A DNA stretch of 64,000 nucleotides, taken from positions 1 through 64,000 of the forward strand of contig QBVD01000058.1 of the NCBI GenBank assembly GCA_003058525.1. Reading direction: 5' to 3'. Origin of the DNA: a gamma proteobacterium symbiont of Ctena orbiculata (GTDB taxonomy: Bacteria; Pseudomonadota; Gammaproteobacteria; Chromatiales; Chromatiaceae). The notes beneath the pieces are model-generated. The model saw nothing but the letters and a program-made list of their open reading frames with translations, ran no database searches and had not been told where the DNA came from. How positions within the stretch are numbered: position 1 is the first letter of the stretch; each line of letters opens with the position of its first letter. Positions 28,861-37,317 of this stretch are shown piece by piece. The position numbers and the translations under genes were made by a program.

Positions 28861-30246
28861 TCAGATAACTTTCGAGAAACTTCCCTGCGACTGCTTGCTG
28901 CTGAGATAGGCATCGAATTGCATACAGATATTTCTGATCAGCAAGCGCCCCCTGGGCAAGACCTTGATCTCGTCATCATCTATGCTCAGCAGGCCATCCG
29001 CAACCATCCCCTGCAACGATTCGATCTCGTTGGCGAAATATTCTTTGAACACAATATTCCAGTGCTTCTCCACATCCGCCATTGAAAGGGAAAAATGGCA
29101 GATAAGTCGGGTAATCACATCACGGCGCAGCCGGTCATCCCAGTTCAGTTCCACCCCGCGGAAGACCGCCAGCCTGCCGCTGTCGATACGCTGGTAATAC
29201 TCATCGAGACTGCGCATGTTCTGCGCATAGCTTGGACCCACCATACCGATCGAGGTAGCCCCCAGGCCGATCAGATCACAATCGGCATGGGTCGAATAAC
29301 CCTGGAAATTGCGATACAGGGTACCGTCCTCCTGTGCCAGTACCAGTTCATCATTCGGCTTTGCGAAGTGATCCATGCCGACGTAGACATAGCCGGCCGC
29401 CGATAGTTTTTCGATGCTCATCTGCAGGATATCGAGCTTTTCCTGTGGGGGCGGCAGCTCCTCCTCGTTGATGCGTCGCTGCGGTTTGAAGCGCTCCGGG
29501 AGGTGGGCATAGTTGAATACCGAGAGCCGGTCAGGATCGACCTCGAGAATCTGATCCAGGGTGCTGGAGAAGCTCTCAACGCTCTGGAAAGGCAGCCCAT
29601 AGATGAGATCGATGCTGATGGAACGAAAACCTTCATCCCGAGCGGACTGTAATACAGTCAGGGTTTCATCCTTGCTCTGGATCCGGTTTACCGCTTTCTG
29701 CACCCGCTGATCAAAATCCTGCACACCCAGGCTCATGCGATTGAAGCCCAACTCACGCAGCAGCTTGATGGTATCCCCTTGCGCCTCCCTGGGGTCTATC
29801 TCGATGGAATACTCACCCGTATCATCGTCCAGCAGGATGAAGGCCTTGCGTGTCCGGGCCACCAGTTCGCGCATCTCATCATGGCTGATGAATGTGGGTG
29901 TCCCTCCTCCCCAATGGAGCTGGGTCACAACTCTCGATGCATCGAACAACTCCGACTGCATGCGCAGTTCTTCATGGATGCGGGCGAGATAGCCCGCCGC
30001 CAGGCTGCGGTCCTTGGTCGCCACCTTGTTACAGGCACAGTAGAAGCAGACCGTGTCACAGAAGGGTATGTGGAAATAGAGCGATAGGGGATTGGAGGAT
30101 TCGTTGCTCTCCCTTGCGACCCGCTTGTATTCCTCCTCGTTAAACCCATCATGGAACTGAACCGCTGTGGGGTAGGAGGTGTAGCGCGGACCGCTCTGAT
30201 CATATTTGGCGATCAGCTCAAGATCGAATTGTGTCGAATGATCCAT
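28861..30246 (-). CDS. hemN: Oxygen-independent coproporphyrinogen III dehydrogenase HemN
   Basis: The 461-residue radical-SAM enzyme shows the cluster motif with Cys63, Cys67 and Cys70 (PFCDTVCFYCACNK). It also has the family segments GPRYTSYPTA near the start, HWGGGTPTF and SLGVQDFD. The C-terminal HemN domain ends ICMQFD. It decarboxylates coproporphyrinogen III to protoporphyrinogen IX without oxygen in haem synthesis. It is true HemN rather than HemW, judged by the N-terminal RYTSYP motif and CACNK. The gene is alone; no clear FNR box was found upstream. Confidence 0.95.
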   Translation of the reverse strand: MDHSTQFDLELIAKYDQSGPRYTSYPTAVQFHDGFNEEEYKRVARESNESSNPLSLYFHIPFCDTVCFYCACNKVATKDRSLAAGYLARIHEELRMQSELFDASRVVTQLHWGGGTPTFISHDEMRELVARTRKAFILLDDDTGEYSIEIDPREAQGDTIKLLRELGFNRMSLGVQDFDQRVQKAVNRIQSKDETLTVLQSARDEGFRSISIDLIYGLPFQSVESFSSTLDQILEVDPDRLSVFNYAHLPERFKPQRRINEEELPPPQEKLDILQMSIEKLSAAGYVYVGMDHFAKPNDELVLAQEDGTLYRNFQGYSTHADCDLIGLGATSIGMVGPSYAQNMRSLDEYYQRIDSGRLAVFRGVELNWDDRLRRDVITRLICHFSLSMADVEKHWNIVFKEYFANEIESLQGMVADGLLSIDDDEIKVLPRGRLLIRNICMQFDAYLSSKQSQGSFSKVI

Positions 30247-30303
30247 GAATGAATTATCTCTAATAGTATTTGATATTAGGTCGGGCAGGCAGCAAACAGT
30301 CGT

Positions 30304-30621
30304 TTACTCCACATCCGCTTCTATGCCCTTGCGATGTGTTTCATTGATCTGACGTAACAAAATGGCAAAGGGAATATCTTCGCCATGGCGGTTTACCAGT
30401 GACATAAACGACAGGTCTTCACGGCCGAAGTGATATTCACCCTCCTCCATCTGACGGTAGAGGGCTTTGATGCCCTCCTCCAATGGCTCGAGGAATGACG
30501 GATATCGGCCCATCTCATCCATCTGATAGTCATAGCAGTCTCTAAGGTCGTCAACTTCGAAGACGGCCTGCTTGACCCACTCCACATACTCTTCCGCACT
30601 GCGCGCACGCTGTAAGCTCAT
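30304..30621 (-). CDS. Small conserved protein of unknown function
   Basis: The 105-residue acidic protein (MSLQRARSAEEYVEWVKQA and on) has no signal peptide, membrane segment or cysteine motif beyond one Cys. It is rich in Glu, Asp, Tyr and Arg and looks mostly helical, with a conserved-looking core (MGRYPSFLEPLEEGIKALYR and FGREDLSFMSLVNRHGEDIPF). It seems a real gene, because coding bias and spacing to neighbours (57 bp to hemN, 62 to prmB) are good. I do not recognise a function; proteins like this are known from other sulfur-oxidising gammaproteobacteria only as hypotheticals. Confidence 0.75.
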   Translation of the reverse strand: MSLQRARSAEEYVEWVKQAVFEVDDLRDCYDYQMDEMGRYPSFLEPLEEGIKALYRQMEEGEYHFGREDLSFMSLVNRHGEDIPFAILLRQINETHRKGIEADVE

Positions 30622-30683
30622 CTGCTGTCAAGTCTCTCATTAATCCGAATATTTCGTCTGATCACTATAAACATACCCTTCGC

Positions 30684-31562
30684 CTATTCTGTCAGATCAG
30701 CCGCCGATAACAGAAATACCCCCTCGCCGCCACGCTCGAAATCGAGCCAGACAAAGGGGATTTCCGGGAAGCTGTCCATCAGTAGTTGGGCACTGTTTCC
30801 GACCTCGACGATTATTATACCCCGGGGGGAGAGATACCTCTTCGCCTGTTTCAGTATCCGTTGGACAATCTCAAGCCCGTTTTGATTCGCGTGCAGGGCC
30901 ATTACCGGTTCATGCCGGTACTCTTCCGGAAGACCCTCCATCTCGGCCGCACCGACATAGGGAGGGTTGGAAACGATCAGATCATACTTTTTATCCGGCA
31001 GCTTCTCGAAAAGATCCGACTGATGGAGCATCACGCGTTCCTGCAGACAATATTCAGCAATATTCCGCTTAGCCACCTCTAACGCACCGGCGGAGATATC
31101 GGCCAGGTCGACATGACTTTCGGGGAGATAGGCCGCCGCGGCGATACCGATACAGCCACTACCGCAGCAGAGATCGAGAATCCGCGGTTCCGTCGAAGGC
31201 CCCAGCCAGGGTGAAAACCCCTTTTCAATCAACTCTGCGATGGGTGAACGGGGTATCAGCACCTGTTCGTTGATATGAAATCTCATGCCTGCAAACCAGG
31301 CTTCCCCCAACAGGTAGGGGAGCGGCACGCGCTCATCGATTCGGCGCTGAATCAGGCCAAGCACGCGTTCACGCTCATCACCTGTCAGTCGGCAGCTGAA
31401 CCAGCTCGCAGGGAGATCGGGGGGCTGATGCAGCGCACCCAGGACCAGGGCAGCGGCCTCATCCAATGCATTGTCGGTACCATGTCCAAAAAACAGGTTT
31501 GCCTCTGTAAAGCGACTGGCACCCCAGCGAATGTAATCTGCAATGGATATAAGTGTCTGCAC
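30684..31562 (-). CDS. prmB: Ribosomal protein L3 N5-glutamine methyltransferase PrmB
   Basis: The 292-residue SAM-dependent methyltransferase has the N-terminal helical domain (ISIADYIRWGASRF). The PrmB-type motif IPRSPIAELIEKGF follows, then motif I LDLCCGSGCIGIA and the catalytic NPPY in IVSNPPYVGAAEM. The RSPIAELI segment separates PrmB from PrmC. It methylates a glutamine of ribosomal protein L3. It lies 130 bases downstream of iscR and may share its transcript. Confidence 0.93.
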   Translation of the reverse strand: MQTLISIADYIRWGASRFTEANLFFGHGTDNALDEAAALVLGALHQPPDLPASWFSCRLTGDERERVLGLIQRRIDERVPLPYLLGEAWFAGMRFHINEQVLIPRSPIAELIEKGFSPWLGPSTEPRILDLCCGSGCIGIAAAAYLPESHVDLADISAGALEVAKRNIAEYCLQERVMLHQSDLFEKLPDKKYDLIVSNPPYVGAAEMEGLPEEYRHEPVMALHANQNGLEIVQRILKQAKRYLSPRGIIIVEVGNSAQLLMDSFPEIPFVWLDFERGGEGVFLLSAADLTE

Positions 31563-31692
31563 GGAAGCAACTGGCTGAAAAACCGTGAATCATAACCGAT
31601 TCGGCCAGTAAGTTATATGGTGTTATCCCAATACGCCACGGGGCGGAAGGCCTAATGGCCCCCACCCCGGAGTGAATCAATCCAATGAAAAA

Positions 31693-32166
31693 TCAGGCTG
31701 CCTGAGAGCTGGAGTCGCCCCCAACAACACTAAGCGGTGCTTCCTCCGACTCTTCACTCTTGTTCAGGTTTCTGCGCACCAGATCACCCAGTGAAATGTT
31801 TGCCAGGAAATTGAATATCTCGCTGCTGAGATCATCCCATAGGGTGTGAGTCAGACAGCGGGCGCCGCCACTGCAGTTCTGCCTGCCGCCGCAGCGGGTG
31901 AACTCCACCCACTCATCGACCGCACAGATAATGTTGGCGATTGAGATCTCATCGGCGCTTTTACCCAGATAGTAGCCGCCGCCAGGCCCTCTGACACCAC
32001 GTACCAGATCCTTGTTTCTCAAAGCAGCGAACAGCTGTTCCAGATATGACAGTGAGATTCCCTGATTTTCAGATATCTCAGCCAGTGTAACAGGACCATT
32101 TTTGCCGTTTAGTGCAAGATCCAGCATAGCGGTAACCGCATAACGTCCTTTCGTTGACAATCTCAT
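31693..32166 (-). CDS. iscR: Iron-sulfur cluster regulator IscR
   Basis: The 157-residue Rrf2-family regulator has the winged helix ([31 protein letters not shown]) and the three cluster cysteines Cys92, Cys98 and Cys104 ([14 protein letters not shown]). These sit exactly where they are in E. coli IscR, with His107 as the likely fourth ligand. It senses [2Fe-2S] supply and represses isc-type promoters. Unlike the usual iscRSUA order, iscS is not next to it; prmB is. Two IscR-like operators lie directly upstream. Confidence 0.93.
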   Translation of the reverse strand: MRLSTKGRYAVTAMLDLALNGKNGPVTLAEISENQGISLSYLEQLFAALRNKDLVRGVRGPGGGYYLGKSADEISIANIICAVDEWVEFTRCGGRQNCSGGARCLTHTLWDDLSSEIFNFLANISLGDLVRRNLNKSEESEEAPLSVVGGDSSSQAA

Positions 32167-32192
32167 TGGTTTTCTCCAGTGGTACTAATCGC

Positions 32193-32251
32193 ATTACCCA
32201 GTAAATCACTTGGTAATTAGACTAGAGTAACTAAGTAAATTAGTCAACTTT
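32193..32251 (-). promoter_or_regulatory. iscR promoter with two type 1 IscR-like operators
   Basis: Two 25-bp sites resemble the E. coli type 1 IscR consensus. The site at 32227-32251, whose right half is TAGTCAACTTT, agrees at about 20 of 25 positions by hand. The site at 32193-32217 has arms ATTACC and GGTAAT and agrees at about 17. On the minus strand the distal site contains TTGACT, which can serve as a -35 box. Both lie 27-85 bases before the iscR start, as expected for autoregulation. Confidence 0.65.
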
Positions 32252-32317
32252 TATCGTATAAAAATTCGTAAAATTGGGGTATTTATTATTTTTTATTGAT
32301 ATATCTGATGGTTACAG

Positions 32318-33463
32318 TCATTCAGGAGACGATTTGTCCCTGTATGGTGAGCTCGAGAGGAGGCTTTTTTCATAATCTTTGATCGCCGGCGTCTCTCTGG
32401 AGAGAAAATCCCCGATACTCAGACTGAATTGCGGATCACCGATCCAGTGATAGGAGCGGGTCTGAACAGGCAGGAATCCTCGCCAGATCTTATGCTCCCC
32501 TTGTGCGCCCGGCTCGAAACGCTGCAGTCCGTGCTTGATGGCATACTCGATGCCCTGATAGTAACAGGTCTCGAAGTGGAGGCTGTCATAGTGATGCACA
32601 GCGCCCCAATGGCGCCCATAGAGTACCGACGGACTGCGATAGAGCAAGGCACCGGCGATACAGGCGGCACCGTCATAGGCCAGGATCAGGATAACCTGCT
32701 CCCCCAGGCAGCGGCCCACCTCACGAAAAAAACCGGTATTCAAGGTGGCCAGGCTATAGCGCTCCTCGAAGGTCTTTGTATAGAAGCCCGCAAACAACTG
32801 CCACTCACTATCCGAGACCTCATCGCCATGCAACACCCGAAACCGTATCCCGGCATCCATCACCTTTCGCCTCTCCTGCCGAATGTTTTTTCTGCGCTTC
32901 GCCGTCAATCGGGTAAGAAAGTGGTAAAAGTCCTGATACGCCTGATTGTGCCAGTGAAACTGCACACCCAGGCGCTCCATCATGCCCATCGACCTTAGCA
33001 ATCCCCCCTCTTCCCGGGTAGTGAACAACCAGTGCATCGAAGAGAAACCGGATTCGATCGCCAGCTGCTTGGTTGCAGTGATCATCTCTCTTCGCAGTTG
33101 GCCGGCATCCGAGTCCGGAGCAACCAGAAGACGCTCTCCATAAGCGGGTGTATAGGGAATCGCACTCACCATTTTAGGGTAGTAGCGCTTGCCGCTTCGC
33201 TGATAGGCATCGGCCCACGCATGGTCAAAAACGAATTCACCATAGGAGTTCGTCTTGATATAGAGCGGGGAGAGCCCGACCATACGTTCATCATCACGAA
33301 TCACCAGATGGCAGGGCATCCAGCCGAACTTCCTGCCCACACAATCATGATGCTCCAGCGCGGCATGAAAGGCGTACTTCAGGAAGGGATTATCGTCGTG
33401 TACCAACGCATCCCATTCGGCTTGCCTCAACTCATCGATGCTGTGGTGAAATTCTACCTGCAT
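32318..33463 (-). CDS. FemAB/GNAT-like N-acyltransferase (COG3146 type)
   Basis: The 381-residue protein starts at the ATG at 33463 (MQVEFHHSIDELRQAEWDAL); the upstream extension is not needed. It matches the COG3146 family of predicted acyltransferases: NPFLKYAFHAALEHHDCVG, the HWHNQAYQDFYHFL segment, RRKNIRQERRKV and the C-terminal HFETCYYQGIEYAIKHGL with FEPGAQGEHK. The double GNAT fold is shared with FemAB peptidoglycan enzymes, but the substrate is unknown. It lies upstream of iscR on the same strand with its own spacing. Confidence 0.8.
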   Translation of the reverse strand: MQVEFHHSIDELRQAEWDALVHDDNPFLKYAFHAALEHHDCVGRKFGWMPCHLVIRDDERMVGLSPLYIKTNSYGEFVFDHAWADAYQRSGKRYYPKMVSAIPYTPAYGERLLVAPDSDAGQLRREMITATKQLAIESGFSSMHWLFTTREEGGLLRSMGMMERLGVQFHWHNQAYQDFYHFLTRLTAKRRKNIRQERRKVMDAGIRFRVLHGDEVSDSEWQLFAGFYTKTFEERYSLATLNTGFFREVGRCLGEQVILILAYDGAACIAGALLYRSPSVLYGRHWGAVHHYDSLHFETCYYQGIEYAIKHGLQRFEPGAQGEHKIWRGFLPVQTRSYHWIGDPQFSLSIGDFLSRETPAIKDYEKSLLSSSPYRDKSSPE

Positions 33464-33781
33464 GGACTGCCCTCTAACCGCTCTGATCGTAAAATCGCTA
33501 TCTGAACACTCATTGTAGCCAGCGTTCAAAATCATGGCCCAATAGGCACCCCACTAACCCATGACTCTCATTTGACGCTCACATCAGCTAACATGGGTAT
33601 AAAATCAGAGTTCGAAACGACAACGATATATTTGCCGATAATTGTTCCTTTAAAGGGCCTGTCAACAGGCCTCAGGTTAGTTTCGACAGCATCCTAACTA
33701 AAATTCACGCCATTGGTTCCATTGTTTTAATAGGGATACTGGGCGTCCACTTCAAGCAAACAATGAGGCGATGGTGGATCT

Positions 33782-34444
33782 ATGTGTGGCAGGTTTTATC
33801 TCGATGTGGCCGCTGAGGAAATGATCGAATATTTTGGCCTATCTTCCGCACCGCATATCAGTCCGCATTACAATATCGCACCCTCGCAGCAGATAGCTGC
33901 CATCAAATCGAAAGGCAGTGGCAGGGTATTGGTCCGCTTGCATTGGGGATTGATACCTTCCTGGGCAAAAGACAAAAAGTTCGCTTACCGCACCATCAAT
34001 GCCCGCGCGGAGACCATCGAGAGCAAACCGTCATTCCGTACGGCTTTCAAACATCGCCGATGCCTGATCCCCGCCAGCGGATACTTCGAGTGGAAAGCGA
34101 CCAGCAGGGGGAAGCAACCCTACTGCATCACATCAGACAACGGAAAACCCTTCGCCTTTGCGGGCCTGTATGAGCATTGGCAAAGCAGCCATGGGGAGAA
34201 GATCGATTCATGCACCATTGTCGTCTCACAGGCCAAGGGTGGAATTGCAGCCATCCACGACAGAATGCCGGTGATTTTATCCCCCGACAACTATGACGCC
34301 TGGCTCGACAAGGAGAGCAAAGATCCGGTCATCCTGAAGCCCCTGTTGCTAGCCAATGGATCAGATAACACTCGTCTCTTTCCTGTCAGCCGCAGTGTGA
34401 ACAATCCTGGAAACAACTCGCCTGACAATGTCAAACCCATCTGA
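33782..34444 (+). CDS. yedK: SRAP-domain protein, YedK/HMCES type
   Basis: The 220-residue protein starts MCGRFYL, leaving Cys2 as the new N-terminus after methionine removal, the residue that crosslinks to abasic sites in single-stranded DNA. Other conserved parts are present: PHYNIAPSQ, LHWGLIPSWAKD, INARAETI, CLIPASGYFEWK with the catalytic glutamate, and IHDRMPVIL with the histidine. It protects abasic sites during replication. Its 3' end and the following bases are duplicated near 36.7 kb (see the pseudogene there). Confidence 0.93.
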   Translation: MCGRFYLDVAAEEMIEYFGLSSAPHISPHYNIAPSQQIAAIKSKGSGRVLVRLHWGLIPSWAKDKKFAYRTINARAETIESKPSFRTAFKHRRCLIPASGYFEWKATSRGKQPYCITSDNGKPFAFAGLYEHWQSSHGEKIDSCTIVVSQAKGGIAAIHDRMPVILSPDNYDAWLDKESKDPVILKPLLLANGSDNTRLFPVSRSVNNPGNNSPDNVKPI

Positions 34445-34499
34445 TAACCAAACCGCTAGTTGGGTTTATGGAATCTATATCGATGGAGTTAGTGGGACC

Positions 34500-34519
34500 T
34501 GGTGCCGGGGCCGTTATCG
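34500..34519 (-). pseudogene. tRNA-Leu 3'-end fragment
   Basis: TGGTGCCGGGGCC followed by GTTATCG is a nearly exact copy of the 3' end (acceptor strand with CCA and part of the T arm) of the intact tRNA-Leu at 36831-36917. The bases between here and the yedK stop also align with those in front of the intact tRNA. The rest of the tRNA is absent. It marks the left copy of a direct duplication. Confidence 0.75.
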
Positions 34520-34857
34520 CATTGATTGTCCATTTACTTGTTTTTAATAACTATTGAGTAGAAAGTGATTTCTACATGCCTCCTTTTCTATGTTCAACCC
34601 ACTAAAGCAAAGGCATCTTCCTCATTGGCGGATGGGTAGGCCAGGTTGTGATAGGGGCAAGATTTCTCCGGGTTGCTAGAGTAGGAGGAGCGCAAGAACG
34701 ACCCCAAGTTCAATATGGAAACTGTTGCCATAAAGCAACCATGGCTCATGTTGTCATAGCTAGGGGCTTTAAAATCTTGTATCGTGTCGGATTAAACCTG
34801 AATTTTTGTCTACTGTATCAATTATAATTTCACCTTCCATCCGGGGAGAATAGTCAG
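34520..34857. other. Gap upstream of the CNNM gene
   Basis: I see no open frame or RNA gene here. It must carry the promoter of the CNNM-type gene. It begins right after the truncated tRNA-Leu copy, so it is the left junction of the segment that separates the two duplicate ends. Confidence 0.4.
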
Positions 34858-36381
34858 ATGGACTGGATACTGATAAGCAAGCTATTCCTGATCCTGCTAC
34901 TGATCATCGGTAACGCCTTTTTCGTGGGATCTGAGATCGCCCTGACCTCCGCCCGACGTAGTCGTATCAAGCAGCTGGCCAGTACAGGCAACAAGTCCGC
35001 CAAGATCGTCCAAGTGCTCCACAACGAACCTGAGCGGTTCTATTCGGTCACCCAGATCGGTATCACCCTTGTGTCGCTGGCCCTGGGCGCCATCGGTATG
35101 ATCACCCTAACCCAGGTTATGGATCCGAGCATCGAGAAAGCTTTCGGATGGTTTGGCCAAAGTGAAGAGATATTAGGCTGGGCACACACATTCTCTTATA
35201 TCATTGCCTTTATCATCATCTCTTTCTTGCACGTGGTGGCGGGCGAACTGGCACCCAAGGTGCTGGCCTTCCACAAAGCAGAGGCCATGAGCCTGTCTGT
35301 GGCGTGGATCATCAACGCTCTCCACACCATAATGCGCCCCCTTATCTGGGTCATGAACCATTCTTCCAATGGCCTGCTCTGGTTGTTCGGTCAACACGAC
35401 CTTGCCGCCCATGGTGAAGGACACTTTTCCATGACCGGTGATGAGATCCGAACCATTCTCAGTGCCAGCGAGCAGGAGGGGGCTCTCGACCCCCAGCTGA
35501 CCATGATGTTGAGAGGGGTGTTCGACCTGGATGATCACACTGCGCGGGACGCCATGATTCCTCGTACGGAAGTAGACGGTGTCCCGAATACCGCCACCGT
35601 GGCCGATGTACTCGACCTCTTCAAGGAAGAGCTACGCGAGCGCTATCCTGTCTACGAAACGTCTCTCGACAATATCGTCGGCATCGTCTCCATGAAGGAG
35701 CTGCTGAATAGACTGGCCACAGCGGAGAGCCCGGAGTCATCCGCCAGCATCATAAAACTTCCGGTAGGCGAAGTGATGATGCCAGCCTATTTCGTCCCGG
35801 ATACCATGCGCCTGAGCTTGCTGCTCAAGGACTTCACCAGCAACCGTCGGCAAATTGCCATCGTGCTGGACGAGTATGGCGGTACCGAAGGGCTGATCAC
35901 CCTGGAGGATATCCTCGAAGAGATCGTGGGTGACTACGAGGACGAATTTACGCCCAGGCACCGTCACATAAAGATGGAGGACAAGCAACACTTTATCATC
36001 AATGGCGGAGTCCGGGTGACGGAGCTGGAGCCGAAATTGAACTTCCCCTTCCCCACCGGCGATTACGTGACCATGGGAGGACTCATTCATCACAGTCTTG
36101 GCCGGATCGCGGAAGTCGGCGACCTTGTCCAGCTTGAGGGGGCCTTATTAGAAGTCCTGGAGATGGACAACCACCGGATCACCAAGGTGTCGTTCCAACA
36201 CCAGATTACGGAGGAGGAGCCGGAAGAAACGGAGCCTCAGGTCGAAGAAGAAAAAGCTAACCAATCTTTTTTGAAGGGGTCACCAGAGGAAGTTCTCAAG
36301 GACATAAATGACCGACCGGAGGTACAGGAAGTGGAAGCAGCGACGGAAAAAGAGACAGATTCCAATGTAAAGGTAGTTTAA
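34858..36381 (+). CDS. CNNM/CorC-type transport-associated membrane protein (DUF21-CBS-CBS-CorC_HlyC)
   Basis: The 507-residue protein has an N-terminal CNNM (DUF21) membrane domain with 3-4 helices (FLILLLIIGNAFFVGSEIAL, VTQIGITLVSLALGAIG). A CBS pair follows (DAMIPRTEVDGV, RYPVYETSLDNIVGIVSMKEL; DEYGGTEGLITLEDILEEIVGD), then the CorC_HlyC domain (YVTMGGLIHHSLGRI). It ends in an unusually long acidic tail. Relatives are tied to Mg2+ or Co2+ efflux and were once called hemolysins. It stands alone inside the segment bounded by duplicated yedK/tRNA-Leu ends. Confidence 0.9.
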   Translation: MDWILISKLFLILLLIIGNAFFVGSEIALTSARRSRIKQLASTGNKSAKIVQVLHNEPERFYSVTQIGITLVSLALGAIGMITLTQVMDPSIEKAFGWFGQSEEILGWAHTFSYIIAFIIISFLHVVAGELAPKVLAFHKAEAMSLSVAWIINALHTIMRPLIWVMNHSSNGLLWLFGQHDLAAHGEGHFSMTGDEIRTILSASEQEGALDPQLTMMLRGVFDLDDHTARDAMIPRTEVDGVPNTATVADVLDLFKEELRERYPVYETSLDNIVGIVSMKELLNRLATAESPESSASIIKLPVGEVMMPAYFVPDTMRLSLLLKDFTSNRRQIAIVLDEYGGTEGLITLEDILEEIVGDYEDEFTPRHRHIKMEDKQHFIINGGVRVTELEPKLNFPFPTGDYVTMGGLIHHSLGRIAEVGDLVQLEGALLEVLEMDNHRITKVSFQHQITEEEPEETEPQVEEEKANQSFLKGSPEEVLKDINDRPEVQEVEAATEKETDSNVKVV

Positions 36382-36581
36382 ATGGCATGAAACCATGCAA
36401 TATCAGGCAGTCAGGATTGTGATGGTTTCTCCATATATGCTGTTCATTGAATAACTCATCTCTCGCCACAGGGAAGTCGGCCTTCTATGACGTTTCTGTC
36501 CGTCGGCTCACTGTCTTGCACTTAGGCTTCCTTCAGACATCCCCTCACAGGCTTGCCCTTACCCTCGACTAAAAAAATAAA

Positions 36582-36613
36582 GTAAAGGGGTCAAGTCTGT
36601 ACTTATATTTATT
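36582..36613. repeat. Short conserved intergenic motif of the REP/RAYT-associated type (tentative)
   Basis: The string TAAAGGGGTCAAGTCTG, followed by TACTTATATTTATT, resembles sequences often found beside REP-associated tyrosine transposase genes. No transposase is left here. This rests on recall of the motif only. The rest of 36382-36689 shows nothing that I can support. Confidence 0.3.
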
Positions 36614-36689
36614 TGCTCTCCCACACGTTTATTTTCATTTGGTGAGACGCTTTAACCAAGCAAGCGTCTACGATACCGTGCAAAAGTTA

Positions 36690-36777
36690 CCCACGCCAAA
36701 CAATCTGCCTATCTCTTCTAATGAAGTGTGAATAGTCCTAAAATTAACTCGCCTGAAGATATAAAACCTATCTGATA
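36690..36777 (+). pseudogene. Remnant of a second yedK 3' end
   Basis: From about 36690 the sequence aligns with the last third of a hundred bases of the intact yedK. The frame ends in SVNSPKINSPEDIKPI and a stop, against SVNNPGNNSPDNVKPI and a stop at 34444. Two in-frame stops and a small deletion precede this. The similarity continues past the stop up to and into the tRNA-Leu gene. It is a decayed duplicate, not an expressed gene. Confidence 0.78.
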
Positions 36778-36830
36778 GCCAAGCCGATAGTAAGCGATAT
36801 GAAATTAGTAGGGATGGGGTTAGTGGAATC

Positions 36831-36917
36831 TGGTGCCCGGGGCCGGAATCGAACCGGCACGACCCGAAGGTCGAGAGATTTTAAGTCTCTTGCGTCTACC
36901 AATTTCGCCACCCGGGC
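36831..36917 (-). tRNA. tRNA-Leu (anticodon TAA)
   Basis: The 87-base minus-strand gene starts GCCCGGGTGGCG and ends CCCGGGCACCA with encoded CCA. The anticodon arm AGAGA-CTTAAAA-TCTCT gives TAA. A long variable arm (CGACCTTCGGGTCG) and T loop GGTTCGATTCC are present, as expected for a class II leucine tRNA. It is last in a three-tRNA minus-strand cluster order Gly-Cys-Leu. Confidence 0.96.
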
Positions 36918-36954
36918 AGAGTGGGTTTTTTTGATAGCTGTCACGGCAAGGAGA

Positions 36955-37028
36955 TGGAGGCTGAGCCCGGAATCGAACCGAGGTCCACGGCTTTGCAGGC
37001 CGCTGCATAACCACTCTGCCACTCAGCC
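36955..37028 (-). tRNA. tRNA-Cys (anticodon GCA)
   Basis: The 74-base gene has the acceptor pair GGCTGAG/CTCAGCC, discriminator U and encoded CCA. The anticodon loop CTGCAAA gives GCA, and the T loop is GGTTCGATTCC. It lies 37 bases upstream of tRNA-Leu on the same strand. Confidence 0.95.
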
Positions 37029-37107
37029 CAAAACAGTGATTCTATCATCTATCGTTGATGAATCGAATTATTAAGTACGCCCTGGTACGAGCACGGCATA
37101 CTCGAAA

Positions 37108-37143
37108 CAAAAAAAAGCCCCGGGGGGTGCCGAGGCCTTTTTC
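37108..37143 (-). terminator. Terminator downstream of tRNA-Gly
   Basis: On the minus strand AAAGGCCTCGG pairs with CCGGGGCTTT (one mismatch) and runs straight into eight T residues. It lies 5 bases after the tRNA-Gly 3' end. This suggests that tRNA-Gly is transcribed separately from tRNA-Cys and tRNA-Leu. Confidence 0.8.
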
Positions 37144-37147
37144 AACT

Positions 37148-37223
37148 TGGAGCGGGAAACGAGATTCGAACTCGCGACCCCAACCTTGGCAAGGTTGTGC
37201 TCTACCAACTGAGCTATTCCCGC
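37148..37223 (-). tRNA. tRNA-Gly (anticodon GCC)
   Basis: The 76-base gene has acceptor GCGGGAA paired with TTCCCGC, then TCCA. The D arm is AGCTCAGTTGGTAGAGC, the anticodon loop TTGCCAA gives GCC, and the T arm is GTTCGAATC. It is the first tRNA in the minus-strand group. A terminator-like hairpin sits between it and tRNA-Cys. Confidence 0.96.
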
Positions 37224-37317
37224 TTGATTCAGGAAGGGCGTATTGTAGCTACAGTTCGTCGTCTGTCAACCTTTTCCTGCCAGCGCGGCATGGAGGTCGG
37301 GGACGTGCAGGCGGGTA

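Noticed and set aside
30247..30300. FNR-like site upstream of hemN (TTGAT-containing string)
   Set aside because: The second half-site ATCAA is missing at the proper distance, so FNR control is not supported.
33656..33671. GGCCTG-TCAA-CAGGCC hairpin upstream of yedK as a terminator
   Set aside because: Short stem, no T-run on the strand that would need it, and the flanking genes are divergent, so nothing ends there.
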